Source: Talinum fruticosum
Taxonomy: Eukaryota; Streptophyta; Magnoliopsida; Caryophyllales; Talinaceae
Reading direction: 5' to 3'
DNA: 64,000 nucleotides
NCBI GenBank assembly: GCA_021018815.1
Contig: JAITYX010000022.1
Span: 930,001 to 994,000, forward strand
Position 1 is the first letter of the stretch; the number at the start of each line of letters is the position of its first letter. The notes under the pieces were generated by a model. It saw nothing but the letters and a program-made list of their open reading frames with translations, was not told where the DNA came from and searched no databases. This document shows, piece by piece, positions 11,800 through 24,830 of the stretch. The translations under genes and the position numbers were made by a program.

Positions 11800-14210
11800 T
11801 GAAGGAGATGAACACCATCAAATTAAGGAAGCTCAGTGGAAAGTGATGCTGCAATGTGAGTGAATGCAGAGAAATGTCTGATACCATAACAAAAACTTAT
11901 GCTATGGGTGGATATAACCAAACGCACTAGATTAGAAAGCTAAAATGCAATATATTTTCATGATTAGGTTATGTGCGAGTTTCGGTGGGGCCGGGGGGCA
12001 GTTCGTGGGAGTTGTGGTGGTTTGGATCAAGTTCGAGATTGGTGTCCTTGGGTCACTTTTTCTTTAAAAAGATTAAAAAAATGTTCAAGTTTTAATTTTA
12101 AATGTAATTTTTTTCATTTGGATAATATTTATCTTAAATATTTATCACTATTAAAATAATTCAGCTGATGTATTTTTTTTTTACTGAAAAATTTTAAACT
12201 TGATTATATGATAGACTAGATTTAAAAAAATTAAATCTAAATTTTGTGTTTAAAATTTTTTCATTTAGATAAACATTTATTTCTAGTACCACAAATATTT
12301 ATTGCCACAGTATATATATTTTTTAACATTAAAAAATTTAAAACTTGATAATTTCATAGAAAAAAATCTCAAAACTAAAATGTTAAGTTCGCTCGAAATT
12401 TCATTTCGTTAGTATTTATTTCCACTACTATAATTTCATTAATATTTTTTTGACAAAAATTATCCATTACCTTTGTGAATATATTACTCTTTTTAGATAA
12501 CCAAATATGTCAATATAATTATCGTCCCCTTATAATGCATACTATTGCATTAGATAGTTAATTATATATCATCTTTATCATATACACCAAACCAAAACGC
12601 CACATTAACGTAAATGTGGTCTTTATTGTATTACATTACATCTTTATTATAATTAGTGCAAAATTATTGGGCTCTCTTTGCACCAACTCCAAATTTAGTG
12701 ACTTCTGAATGGCATCTCCATGATGTCCACCACCACACACTTTAACTAAACATCATCTTGGAAACATCCACTATCAACATCTATATATATTATCCATGTA
12801 GCGCAACCGATAGTTGATGTATAGAAAATGCATAATTCTAGTGAAAGTGTTAACATGCCAACCACCACTTCTCATATGTCACCTTTTTATATTTTTTGCC
12901 TTGTAAATTTCAATTTTCAACCAGATGCTCAACATCACAAATAACTGATAATAATTTTTAAAGACTTTATTTGAGACGTAAAATATTAAAGTATATTACC
13001 ACCTAGCATAACCACCATCTATTATTTTTATTCTTAAGTTCAATAGTTGACCAATATATTTTCTTCTGCCCATTTGATTTCTACTTTAAATCTTATAGGC
13101 TAAGAAATAGATCAACAGAATGAAGACTGCACTACTATATTATAGTCATCTGCAAATGCAGATGTAAGAGGTGAAAATGAGTTATAACCTAACTTTGTCA
13201 GTCCGGTGCACAAAGATAAAAGTTAGAGCCTTTTCTTTTTGTAAAAACATTGGCCTCTAAAATTCATTTAATAGCAGAAAAAATTTTATGCTCAGAAATC
13301 ATAGATATATAAGTTATGAAGGCTGGTTACTGGGTTAGCTGTCACGTTGTATTGCTAAATTTTCTGGCTTAACATGTTAGTGATGAATCAAAAGGATGTA
13401 TACTAAAAGTTTCTGCACATAATATCTGAATTTACCCTTTCCATTCCCATGGTTTGACACTTCATGCCCAAAAGTTGTATTGATCAATCTGGGGGGGCAG
13501 GAAAAACAGCTCCTCTAAGTAATCATCAATCAGAAAAAACAGAGCAGTTGACCGTGGAAATTACGTACATTCAACCTCATGCATCTGACTGCCATAATAT
13601 AGCCCCCAGTGCAAATAATATGAAGCCAAGAAGTTTCCGTTTTAGTCCCCTCGTAGCACAGCCCATGATATTGCAGAAAGCAGAGTTGTTTCTCAAACCA
13701 ATGACTCAAAATAAGAAGACCCAGCATTAGTCACCATGTGGAACATCTCAAACAGGAGAGCCCAGAGCTCAGGTGACTTAAGATGATACTAAGACCCTAT
13801 TTAGCCTTGAAGCGAGGACTGAGGATTAACAAGTTGGAGAGAAGATCACTTTCCTTCATAATCTGAGATGGTGGGTTAACCAACATAAACATAAATCATG
13901 GAAAAAACATGCCTCGGCTATGATTAGATGCTGAATAATTTTGTTTATCACACTCAAGACCATAAAACCCACGAAAACAAAGGAAAGTGCTTTTTTGGGG
14001 GGGATGCATGCATATACACTTCACCCAAAGTTCAATCCATCATTGCAAAGGAAATTACTTATAATGCCAGCCAAAAACAGGCCACAAAAACAGTCCGGTC
14101 ATGAAGAAAATCATGCAACAGAAAATAAGAAACAGACCCCATCTTTGAAGCACACAAGCAATACTAGAAAAACTATGAGGAAACAATGGATGTACTAAAA
14201 GAAATAACAC
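11800..14210. other. AT-rich upstream region of CNL A
   Basis: About 11,820-11,950 is the conserved 5' flank seen also upstream of E (36,360-36,500) and F (48,480-48,560). Roughly 12,050-12,700 is very AT-rich with repeated AAAATTTAAA-like words and no frame. About 13,180-13,480 resembles 41,830-42,150. No gene was found. Confidence 0.5.
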
Positions 14211-14213
14211 TGG

Positions 14214-16055
14214 CTGCCACTTCAATACAATGCCATGTCCTTAGTTGGCTAGCCTCCCTTGCCACCACCCATATATAGAAAGTGCCATGGCTAGGATCTA
14301 TCGTTGAAGTGCCATGCCATTGTGGCTCCAATGTTCAAGCTCCTCTGTATTTCGGCTGCCAGGCACCATACCTGATAGACCACAAAAGGATTGCAAACAG
14401 ATCTAACTACATAATTGCTAAAAGAACTCGACTAGCATAACTTGTGCTATATGAGTTATGAACTTTTTGCCGGAATCAGTCATTGATGAATTAATACAAG
14501 GCAATACCACATTTGCAATTCAACATCAAACATTACTAACCACATGAATGTTATCAACTACTTTTCAACACGTACGTGTTATCAATTTATTCATTTTGGC
14601 AGATTTTGATTGGTTAATTAATTGCCAACTTCTTATTTCAGAATTTTCTATTTGGATTACTAGCGGCTTTGCGTTTGAGGCTCTCGAGCTCTAATTTGTA
14701 GCCTAAAATGAAGCAGAGGTCCTTAAGGAACATTGTATAGAGGCAAAGAGTATTTGAACAGCAGAGGGCAGTGTCCCTAAGTCCATTCTTTGTATTTGTG
14801 TGAATGGTAAGGAATAGATCGATAGCAAATGATATTACAAAGGAGATTGATATGTATAAAAGAACGAGGTGTGTACAAGGAAAGCTTAGTTAAACAGCAA
14901 CGCAGGATCCTCTTATCATAAAAGATGGACATCAAATCAAATCCAATGAATATAATAAGCGGTGAAATGAGATGATTAATCTATAACATGCACCAAATCC
15001 ACTATCCTCAATGTCATCATGCACTGTGGCAATAATTTAGCACTTGAATTGATTAATTGATTAACTAATTTGAAGGAAATTGGCAGACAATTCTTAGTTG
15101 AATTGAGGGAGGTGCCCACTTATGGGGCTAGATTTATGTTTTATGGACAATAATTTAGGATCAGGAAAATCTCCATTATTTGGCCCCTTTTTGACTAGGT
15201 CATATACTATGTACGTCCTTTTACCAAGGAGTAAATTTCACACAACTCTAATCCATCTTTGGAATTATGTCTAGTCTCACGCAATGACATGCACAAAAAC
15301 CCATCCAATCGGGAAGAAAATTGTCTAACAAATAAGAAGAAAAAATTCCAACTTGCCTCCTTGGAAGTTTTCCCTGCTAATGTTTATCCCTAACTGAAAA
15401 ACCTGGTTTGGCACCAATCATATTAAGAATCCATGGTTAGGGACAGTCTCTGAAGCACCAAGAAATGTTGGCCCCAACACTCACTCCGAGGAACAATTTT
15501 TGAACGGCCATGCCATGCATGTCAGGTCCAGTTTCCACACTGATTTGGAAGGCGCTGTCAAGCTCCTCTGCATTTTGGCCGCCAAACTCCATATATCTGA
15601 TATGTCTAATGTTGGAGACTGCAAAAAGGAATGCAAATGTTACTAAATACTTGCCTAATTGTTGCAACTTTTTGGAGATCAGATATGAACTTATATGCGG
15701 AAGTCAGTCATTGAGGCTACAGATTATAACTTGTTAATTAGCAAAACAAACATCCACAACAAGCAAGATGAGGTCAAGTACATGCCAACATTAAAGACAG
15801 TACCGCACTTAGAAGGAACTGTTGTACCTCCAGCTGGGATCAATTGAGATATTGCATGATCAACACATACTGTTGATAATTCTTCCAGATTGGCAAGGGA
15901 TTCAACGATATGTTGGTCTTACTAAGAAAGCACTGAATCCAATACTTTGAACTAGTTGGGATGAAGACAACGCATTGTTTGTGAACCTATACACTTGCAA
16001 ACTTTTATCCGGACATTCCTGAAAGCACGATAATAAAATTTGTTAACCACTTTTC
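14214..16055. repeat. Spacer repeats between CNL A and CNL B
   Basis: Two successive copies of the spacer block begin here (14,214 and about 15,370). The second is the best-preserved exon-like copy: its minus strand reads IRYMEFGGQNAEELDSAF, then ETGPDMHGMAVQKLF, open across about 15,437-15,667. The stretch 14,560-14,815 is also conserved at 39,630-39,870 and in part at 48,850-49,060. The blocks are conserved in sequence and order but I do not recognise a protein family. Confidence 0.55.
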
Positions 16056-16470
16056 TGTTAGAATCAGGAGTCCACTCACAAACAATAAAACAGGAACAAA
16101 GAAAGAGAAACAAAACCGGGACATAAGATTTTACATGAACCAGGAAAAAACCACGAATGATGCACTAGAAATTTGGTAATTATTACAAGGAATTTCTCTC
16201 AAGCTAACTAGCTAATACACCTTGCAACTCTCTGCTACCTACAAAACATTGTTAAATAGCCATTAACCGAGCAATAAACACGCAAAAACGGAAGAAACGA
16301 GCAAGAAAACAACGCAGTGGAAAAGCCCCTAGCTGGCTGGGCAGACGTCATCTTCTTTGGCCTAAACAGCCCGGTCTCCAATCCCTTGGGTCGTGTTTGC
16401 TGTTCCAAGCTTTGAAACGCAATTTCACGAGCCTAAACGCCATTAGACTCCACACATACCCAACATCTTC
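16051..16470 (-). mobile_element. Solo LTR of a copia-type retrotransposon
   Basis: The LTR spans 16,056-16,465 (410 bp), starting TGTTAG and ending CCCAACA. The flanking 5-mers TTTTC and TCTTC differ at one base and fit a decayed target duplication. It interrupts a spacer that is continuous in paralogs near 637, 26,640 and 54,812. No internal retrotransposon sequence is present, as expected after recombination between two LTRs. The box with AGGAAAAAACCACG, shared with other LTRs in this window, places its coding orientation on the minus strand. Confidence 0.75.
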
Positions 16471-17400
16471 TGCTGTGACTTGCGAAAATGCTGATGGTAA
16501 TAGTGATAGAATTTTACTTTTCACCCCTTATTTTTTGCAATGAAATACAGTTCATATAAACTTCATTTATTCGATGAACGGCAATAAATCATAATAAATG
16601 CACATCAAACCATTTGAAATAAGAATTGCAAACTTGCTAGTTATCAAAGTGACTTGCCGAATTCAGGTGCTGAATAGGATGTTTGTCTCTAGTTGCAAAA
16701 CCTCGCTTGGCATGGATTGTTTTTAGACTTTAGAGCAACACATCTAGGGAAAATCTTTGAAGCATTCTCCCATGCACACCCGCATGTCTAATAAATTCCT
16801 CCTTGGAAGCTTTTGCTAAGCTCCATTTCTGATTGTGAAGGCAAATGTTACCAACGGTTAATTGTAGCTAAAATCTTTATTATCACAACTAAAACTAGCA
16901 ATTACAATAGGAAAATTAAATATGCAGCAAAATGACATTATTATACACCACAACTCAACTATTCAGTTGCACATAAAATTCATGAAAATAAAGCAATACT
17001 AAAAATGAAATAAATAGCCTGGTCATTTCAACTATGTAGGTGAAAATGTAACATTAATTGACTGCTTCCAATTACGTGTATCCTACTAGATATAAATCCA
17101 AATATTTGATTTTCACTTCTGGATTGAATGATTATCAAATAGCTAACGTAATTTCATGACACCAACTCAAACAAAAAAAATTTTACGATGTAGCAATTTG
17201 CAAAGAATGACATTTAACAACACAGAAAATTTCAAGTGAATGCAACTGAAGTCCCTCTGTCCATAACCTAACTCGATTGTCCCATTTATAACTTTTAGTT
17301 TTTCGGGAATCGGGGAATTGTTAGGAAAAAAAAAAAAAAAGGCTTTGTCACTTCTTGGATGTGTTCAATGTGTTTCCTTAATCCCTTGTTCGTCAACACT
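16466..17400. other. Spacer 3' of CNL B
   Basis: This continues the spacer block interrupted by the solo LTR (matches 640-800 and 26,650-26,830) and then gives AT-rich sequence with a poly(A) run near 17,325-17,340. The last part resembles the 3' flanks of the other CNLs. No gene is visible. Confidence 0.5.
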
Positions 17401-17409
17401 CAGAAAATC

Positions 17410-20400
17410 ATAGAAAATAGATGTTAGGAATATGTTAGACGTTTGGCCAGTCTACCCCGGTGGGTTTGCGGCATCGTTCCCTGAGGCCCTCAGAACAGTT
17501 TGAAAACATATGGGTTATGAGGGAGCTGAGTTTCGGCATCCATTCTGGCACTGATTCCAGTTCTTTCCAATTGCGAATTGACAGGAATGGAAGGGCCTTG
17601 AGGGCACATCCCATCTGGCAATTTCACCATCTTTGGCAGATAATCTAATATCAAGGAACAGAGGGATTGATGAAGGCAACGCCATGGCATCCCATCTTTC
17701 TCTTCTCCTTCTCCTTCTTTGCTTAGACTCAGGTCGTACAAGTCGTATAACTCTAAGCTCTCCAAGGCAGTGAGATGCTCCAACCCTCCACTCTTCAATT
17801 TATAGCAATTACGAAATTGAAGCTCTGTCAGGGATGACAAGCAGTTACGGAACACATCCTCAACCTGTGATAAACTCTCCACCTCCTTATCGTCATGTAT
17901 ATTCATGAACTTGAGACATTGAATAACCTCCATTGGAAAAATCCGCGTGAGACGTCCCACGTTGCTTGTCGACACATTGCTTAGTTTGGAATTCCCAGAT
18001 TTATCGGCAATCGTTATTTCAAGTTGTTCATTGAAATTCCCTTCCAACTTTAGTTGTTCCAGGGTAGAAAGATGAGGAAACGAAGGCAATAGACGGCAGG
18101 CGTACTCGCTGTGGCTCCACCATCCTTTCAACTTTGGCATATCATATAACAAGTCCTTCAAGGGAGGCAAAGAATATTTGTGATTCCCAAGTTTCTGCGC
18201 TATCACTCATATTCCCACTTCTTCTTGTATTCTCTATGTGCTCCAATTCATGCAAACAAGAAAGCCATAGGGATTTCAGATTACACAATTTTCTCAGTGT
18301 CGGCTGCAACCTTGTACACCTATAAAGGGATAAATGAACAATATTTGGAAGAGACATTGCCAAGTTGTCTTCTATTGCCCAACTTGGCATTCTGCTACTG
18401 TTGTAGTAACCGAATTTCAACTTTCGAAGCTTAGGATGTGGCTTTAGGTCTTCTAACAATAATCCTTGCTCATATTCCACCATTCTGTTAAACATTGATT
18501 CTTCCCGAGGAAATTCAATTCTAACAACATGTAAATGTTCCTTGTTACTTATATAGCCTCTCTCCCTAACATTTTCCACCACATAATTGTCAAACTGCCT
18601 TTCAGGCTCTTCAGTGCTTCCAAATCTTCCATGTGGTCAACAATACTTAGCTTCAAAGTCGAATTGTTATCACATACTACCACCACTGATAGCTCCTGAA
18701 GACAACTGAACTTTCCCATGCCCCGAGGCATACCATTGAGTTGCAGGAAATTAGAATCCATGCGCAAGACCCTAAGCTTAACTAGTTTCGGCAGATCTTT
18801 TGGCAACTCTTTTAATCTATTGCCATACCGTAAATTTAAGACTTGCAGATTATGTAGTTTCGTGATTGAGTTAGGTAGCATCTCTAGCTCATAGTTATGA
18901 GACAAGTCAAGATGCCTCAAATGCAATAGCTCTCCCAAGACATTTGGCAAGCTTTTGATTCCTGAATGACTCAAATCCAATGCCCTTAAGCACAACCAAT
19001 TTTTTAACAACTCACCCACGGGAATATGTTGTACCATGAAACTAAAGTAAAAACACGTTAGAAGCTTACTCCTTGTGAAAGAGCATTGTATACCTTCACT
19101 AATAGAACTATAAGACATATGCCGAATTTTGCTATCTAAGTTTGTTGTAAACAAATCTGTTGCATAAATCTCCTTTCCGGCTACTTCTTGGGCAATATCA
19201 TGCATCAAATCGTGAATCTTACATGAAATAATTTCGCCATATTCATCTTTTTCAATATCTTGCACTCTTTGACCTTCCTCGGGTACAACATAATCTGGTG
19301 CCATCCAAAGATTTAACAACATCTCCTTCTCAATGACATGATCTTTTGGAAATACTGCACAATAACTGAAACAAGTCTTCAATGGGGACTCAAGATTATA
19401 GTAACTAAGCTTCAATGTAGGCTCAATGCCCTCATTCTTGCCATATTTAAGTTTACCTAGTGCTTTCTTTTGAAATGATAACGACTTCTCTTTGGGATGA
19501 CCATGAGGAAGACTTCCTACCACTTCTATAACAAGAGGAACGTTAGCACATCTTTTAACTATTTTCCGACCAATGTCTTCAAAATCAAGAAATGTTTACT
19601 TGCTCAAGATGTACTTCTTCAAATGCTGTCCTCTCAAAACAGATGCCATGAATCCTCTTCCGACAATCCCTTTAACTTATGCACAGGGTCATCTCCAAGT
19701 ATCGTAGCTGTGAGTTCTGAATGCGTAGTCACCACAATCCAACTTCCCTTTGATCAATCATCAAGTACTTTGCCAACTCAAGCAAACGAAGATGATCCTC
19801 GCTCCATACATCGTCCAAAACTATGAGGTACTTCTTTCCTGCTAGTTGATCTTGGAAATGTTTTTGTAGGGTTCCATTGTAAGGTCTCCACGATTTTTCC
19901 TGTTATTGAGTGCAAAATCTTGCAAAGAACGTCTTTCACATCCAAGGTTTTTTTATCCTGATTGGAGACACAAGTCCGTACTCTCAAGGGAAATCCTTTT
20001 ATTATCCTTGGATCATTATATACAAGTTAAGAGTCGTTCTTCGCAACCCTCCAATTCCCATAATAGCAAGGCAGGAAACATTTTGTTTAAGTTCAGGATC
20101 TAGCAATCTATGCACAATCTGCTCTACATCATCTTCTCTCCCAATAATATCTTGGGAATACACATAAGAACATGTCTCTTCTCTTCTCCTACGGATAGGT
20201 TGGCTATCAAGTTTGAATCCAAATTGATTGTGATCTTGGGCAATGAGATCCAACTTATTCTAACCTCTTTAACCCCTTGAGACATATTGAATGAAACAAG
20301 GACAGGGTTGTCGTGAAAAGAAAAAATCGACACTCCTTTTTGAAGAGATTGTCACCCTCCTCGTCCTTGGCTCTTAATTGTTTCTGCTCGGCGAGAGTGA

Positions 20401-20661
20401 CGAACCTATCAAGCAAATCATCCGCATCATAAATAGCATCCTTGAGCTGGTCAACCCAAAGTTGGGCTTGATGGGAGAGCTCCCTTGCTCCCGCTGGGAC
20501 TCAGCATCGAGGAGCACAGCCCTGATAGTGTCAACGGTGTGTTGGAGCTTCTCAAGCTCGGATTCACAGCCCCAAACGGAGCACATTTCATTGAACACCA
20601 CATTCTGCAAGGCGTCAAAGAGACTTTGAGCAACAGACTGCACTGCTCCCAAGTATTCCAT
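17410..20661 (-). pseudogene. CNL B: heavily decayed CC-NB-ARC-LRR pseudogene
   Basis: The ATG at 20,659-20,661 opens an N-terminus reading MEYLGAVQSVAQSLFDAL. The frame shifts after about 60 codons. In the NB-ARC the P-loop reads GIGGLRRTTL, so both the Gly and the catalytic Lys of GLGKT are lost. Kinase-2 (VLDDVW) survives. RNBS-B has a one-base deletion at 19,746-19,748, shared with E and G. Before the MHD region a 51-bp in-frame deletion (17 codons) removes the segment that E encodes between GQSIQ and DIEKD. The LRRs are split between frames, with breaks near 18,560 and 18,180, and another indel near 17,605. ATP binding should be abolished, so this is a true pseudogene. Confidence 0.92.
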
Positions 20662-21894
20662 ACTTTTGGTCTCCAAAGATAATAGAAACAAGTGACAGAT
20701 TGGAAAAGGTTTCAATTATAGGAGTAGAAAAATTTAGATTGTTTGTGATGCAGAGGGAGTAAGCTCATATAGAAGCCAAGTCCAGTGAATGAACATAAAA
20801 AAAAAAAAAAAGAAACATCAAAAGATTTAAAAGGAGATGAATGAACATAATATAAGCGTTTACTTTTACTTTCATAGTTATTTTTTTCTTGCTATTTTCC
20901 CTTTTCAGCAACAATTTCTGACATCTTCTATATAAAACTCTCAACAAGCAAAAATATGTTGTTCACAGTTAACACCAGCATCATCATGGATTTTTTAAAA
21001 TTACTTTAATTTAATGTAGAAACTATTTTCTTAGATTTTAGCATTAGGTTACGAAGGTTTCCTCCGAAAAAATTTGGCATATTTCTCAATTTTTAAAAAA
21101 ATCAAAATCTCTCCAAATGAAATAATGAAAATGCATGTACGCAACAACTCTGGTGGTAATGTAGTGTGAGCCTTAGTTAGCTTAATTAATAAGATTTCAA
21201 AAGTTATTATCAAATATTTGCATTTAAATCTTATTTATATCAATTTATATCTCTCTTTACACAAATAAACCTTAAATACACATAATGAAAATGTGCTGCA
21301 GAGTACCCATCCTTGGTAAGTACGCAATGAATACTTTCAAGTACATTATTGTTCATTCACTGATAATATGTGGTTTGGCCAATTGGGTTATTTTTTCCAC
21401 TACAATAATAAATAAGAGGGTATTTTTTTTGGGGGAAGGGGTTGAACAACACTGGATCGGGATTTATGAATCCAATGATATGACATAATTGAAGAGTAGG
21501 AATCTAATTTTTGTAAAGAAAGGGGAATCATAACAATACAAATTATATCATACACTCGGAGTTTATAGACCCAATTTAGCAAATATGATTTTTGATGTTA
21601 AATTTTTTACAACTCACCTCTATTTCCACGGTTCCCCTTTGCGAAAAATTATATTCTCTCCCATTACCATGTCATCAAATATATAGACTGATATCCATGG
21701 TATAAGGTTTTCTATGGCAATGAGAGATGAATTTTAAACAATTAAGTTAAAATAAAATACTATATATAATAATTTGAGTTTATAAACCGATTGCTTGATA
21801 TAATTTGAAAGATTTGAATGGAGACCCCCTAGAAAGAAGTGGTGCCAAGCAAGGGGGAGGGGGCGAGCGGTGGCAACAGGGCGGGATCCCTAAC
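20662..21894. other. AT-rich upstream region of CNL B
   Basis: No convincing gene. There are poly(A)/poly(T) runs, and the last 60 bp before the LTR are unusually G-rich (about 21,845-21,890). No recognisable transposon ends apart from the adjoining LTR. Confidence 0.45.
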
Positions 21895-22592
21895 TGTTAT
21901 CTATGAATAGTATAATCTATTGGGAAAAGGCGGGTCGGTATAGCGGAAGCGAACCCTTTTCCCTCTTTGTGTAATTTAAGATGAGCTACAAAATTATGGA
22001 AATATAATAGATGGAGACACACAAATTTTTACGTGGAAAACCCTCCAAGACGAAGGGAAAACCACCTGGACCGTTGGTCCGAAAATATACTTCCACTATA
22101 TGAATAGTAGGATTACAACAATATTTCCTCTAAATAAATTAGAGGGTACACTCAATACCTCACCCACTCGGGATGGAATGCAAAATTAATCTCACCTAAT
22201 TTTGGTGAAATTTCCTCACCTATGTTGGTGGTATACACTCACTAACTAGTAACCAATTTACTAACAAGTGTCTCTTATTTTATGTAGATTGATTTTGAAG
22301 CTAGCAAATCATCTCCTATTTATAGAACTTGATAGCTAGCAATTTCCTCTACCAAACCGTGCAAATCTTTGCCAAGGCTACACACTTTGTCAACATCATT
22401 AATTAGGAGGTAGAAAATCTTGGTGTATAATTTTCTTCACCTAGGCTTAGGCATAGCATACTCTAAATGGATTTTGTCCCCTTACTTTTTGGTGTGGTAG
22501 CAGTAAGTTTCCTCCTTGTTCCTCTCTTCTTCTTTTTTTTTTTTTTGTATTCACATTATGTGGGTCCCACCAATTATGGAGGGAACCCAACA
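21895..22592 (-). mobile_element. 3' LTR of truncated copia element
   Basis: On the minus strand the LTR starts TGTTGGGTTCCCTCC at 22,592, directly after a purine-rich tract (GGGAAGAGGGAGATT), and probably ends in ATAACA at about 21,895. The box with ACGTGGAAAACCC and GGGAAAACCACC on the plus strand is shared with the other LTRs here. The inner boundary is firm. The outer one is a guess, because no 5' LTR remains for comparison. Confidence 0.6.
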
Positions 22593-22610
22593 AATCTCCC
22601 TCTTCCCGAC

Positions 22611-24830
22611 TTAATTAGGGGGCATCACACCGGCACCTCTGCAACATTTTTCGAACTTCTTGGTCGATATGACTTTGGTCATCATGTCGGACCAATTTTC
22701 ATCGGTATGGACTTTTTCAAGTTGTAGGAATTTATCTTCCAACACCTCATGAATCCAATGGTAGCGAACATCAATATGTTTTGAACGGGAGTGAAAAGTG
22801 GAGTTCTTGGCTAGATGTATAGCACTTTGGTTATCACATCGTAGCACATATTTTTCTTGCTTGTGACCCAATTCGAGTAAGAAATTTTTCATTCATAAAA
22901 CTTCCTTGCACGCTTCGGTAGCTGCAATATACTCGGCCTAAGTGGTTGATAAAGCCACACATTTTGGAGCTTTGATTGCCAAGAAACAGCTCCTCCTGCA
23001 AAAGTAGTCAAATAGCCTCGATGTCGATTTTCTCGAATCTATGTCACCGGCCATATCAGCATCCATGTACCCCTCTAACACGAGTTTTTCTTTTCCAAAA
23101 CATAAGCACTTTTTACTTGTTCCCCTTAGATACCGTAGTATCCATTTTATCGCTAACCGAGTGTTCTTTACCTGGGTTGGTTAAGAACCGACTTACTATA
23201 CACCCACGGCATATGCAATATCGGGCCTGGTACATATCATGGCATACATAAGACTGTCAACAGCTGATGAATAAGGGACATTTTTCATCTCTCGCCTTTT
23301 CTTTCTCACTTGTCGGACTACGGTTGATCGACAGTTTAAAATGTCCGACAAGCGGTGTGCTCACGAGCTTGGCCTTGTGCATGTTGAATTTTTCCAGCAA
23401 TTTTTCAACATACTTCTTTTGGGATAGCCACAATAACTTCTTTGATCGATCTCGAGTTATTTTCATCCCAAGGATCTGCGTCGCTGATCCCGGATCTTTT
23501 ATGGCAAATGACTTGCTCAACGACTTTTTAGGGCAGTAATTTTCTTTGGGTCATGCCCAATAATCAACATGTCATCGATGTAGAGCAACAAAATAATAAA
23601 ATCACCATTAGCATATTTCTTTATAAAGACACAATGATCTATGATGTCTTCTTGAAATCATGCTCGGCCATAAAAGAGTCGAACTTTTTGTACCACCTGT
23701 CTCGGCACCTGCTTTAGACCATAGAGACTCTTTTTAAGTTGGCATACCAATATTTCTTTTCCGGCAACTTCAAACCCTTCCGGTTGCTCCATATAAATTT
23801 CCTCCTCTAGTTCGCCATGTAGAAACGCCGTTTTGACATCTAGTTGTTCAATCTCCAAGTCTAGACTGGCAGCTAGATCAAGAACAACTCGAATGGATGA
23901 CATCTTCACCACTCGGAGAAAATATTTCTTCGAAATCAATTCCTTTCTTCTGACTTGACCCTTTTACTACTAGTCGAGCTTTATACCTCGGTATTGGATT
24001 ATTTTCTTCAGTCTTGAGCCTATAAACCCATTTGTTTTTCAAGGCTCTTCTTCTTTTGGGTAGCTCCACAAGATCGTAAGTATGATTATCATGCAAGGAT
24101 TGCATTTCTTCTTGCATGGCCTTCAACCATTCAGTTTTATGACTGTCTATCATGACTTCTTCGTAACTCCGAGGCTCCCCCTCATTTGCAAGAGTTACGT
24201 ACTCATTTGGGTTATATCTTGTGGATGGTCATCTTTCTCTAGTGGATCGCCTTAACCGAGACTCTTCCGGAACCTCCGACTCGGTAGGTTCCGTGTCGGA
24301 TGAATCTAAATCTTCTCCATGCTCATCATTGGAAGTAGGGATATGGTCTTCATTGGTGCTAGCTTGATCATTAGTAACTGCGTCTTCCCTCGAATTGTCA
24401 CGAACTGTAGGGGATGGATCGGGATCAGAATTTCTAATGACCTAGGGTTTTGGATTTCAGATTTAATATCTTCAATGGTCCGATCCTCAAAGAACACAAC
24501 ATCTCGACTTCTCACAATCCTTCGTTTACAGGGTCCCAAAGTCGATAGTCAAACTCATCTCTCGCTGATCCGAGGTAAATACACTCCTTTGTCTTGGAAT
24601 CAAGTTTGGCTCTCTCGTCCTCGGGAACATGGACGAATGTGCGACAACCAAACCAAACACCTTCAAGTGATTGTAGGAGGCCTTCTTTCTTGACCAAATT
24701 TCCTCTGGTATCTCTCCATCCAAAGGAACTGATGGTGGAAGGTTGATAATGTCAACTGCGGACTTCACAGCTTCTCCCCAGGATAACTTAAATTCATGCA
24801 TTAGAACACCTCCTAAGTTCATGCATTAGA
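22611..24830 (-). pseudogene. Ty1/copia pol fragment (integrase end, RT, RNase H)
   Basis: In order on the minus strand: the integrase C-terminal part with IPEEIWSRKKASYNHLKVFG (about 24,830-24,540), a linker, reverse transcriptase start with WLKAMQEEMQSL and NKWVYRLK (24,150-23,990), the RT core with QLDVKTAFLHGELEEEIYM and LKKSLYGLKQ (23,860-23,700), the YIDD active-site box (about 23,560-23,600), and RNase H with RCDNQSAIHLAKN (about 22,830). Polyprotein order and motifs fix the family. Gag, protease and most of integrase are missing at the 5' end. Several frameshifts and at least two stops break it, in TTEAEYIAA (Glu to TAG) and before MKNFLLE (Trp to TGA). It is inactive. Its 5' break abuts CNL relic C. 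Confidence 0.92.

Noticed and set aside
13464..14198. Small plus frames between CNL A and the spacer repeats
   Set aside because: No similarity between paralogous spacers in these frames and no recognisable motif.
22467..22727. Plus-strand frame over the copia 3' end
   Set aside because: Antisense to RNase H and the LTR; contains a low-complexity Phe run from a poly(T).
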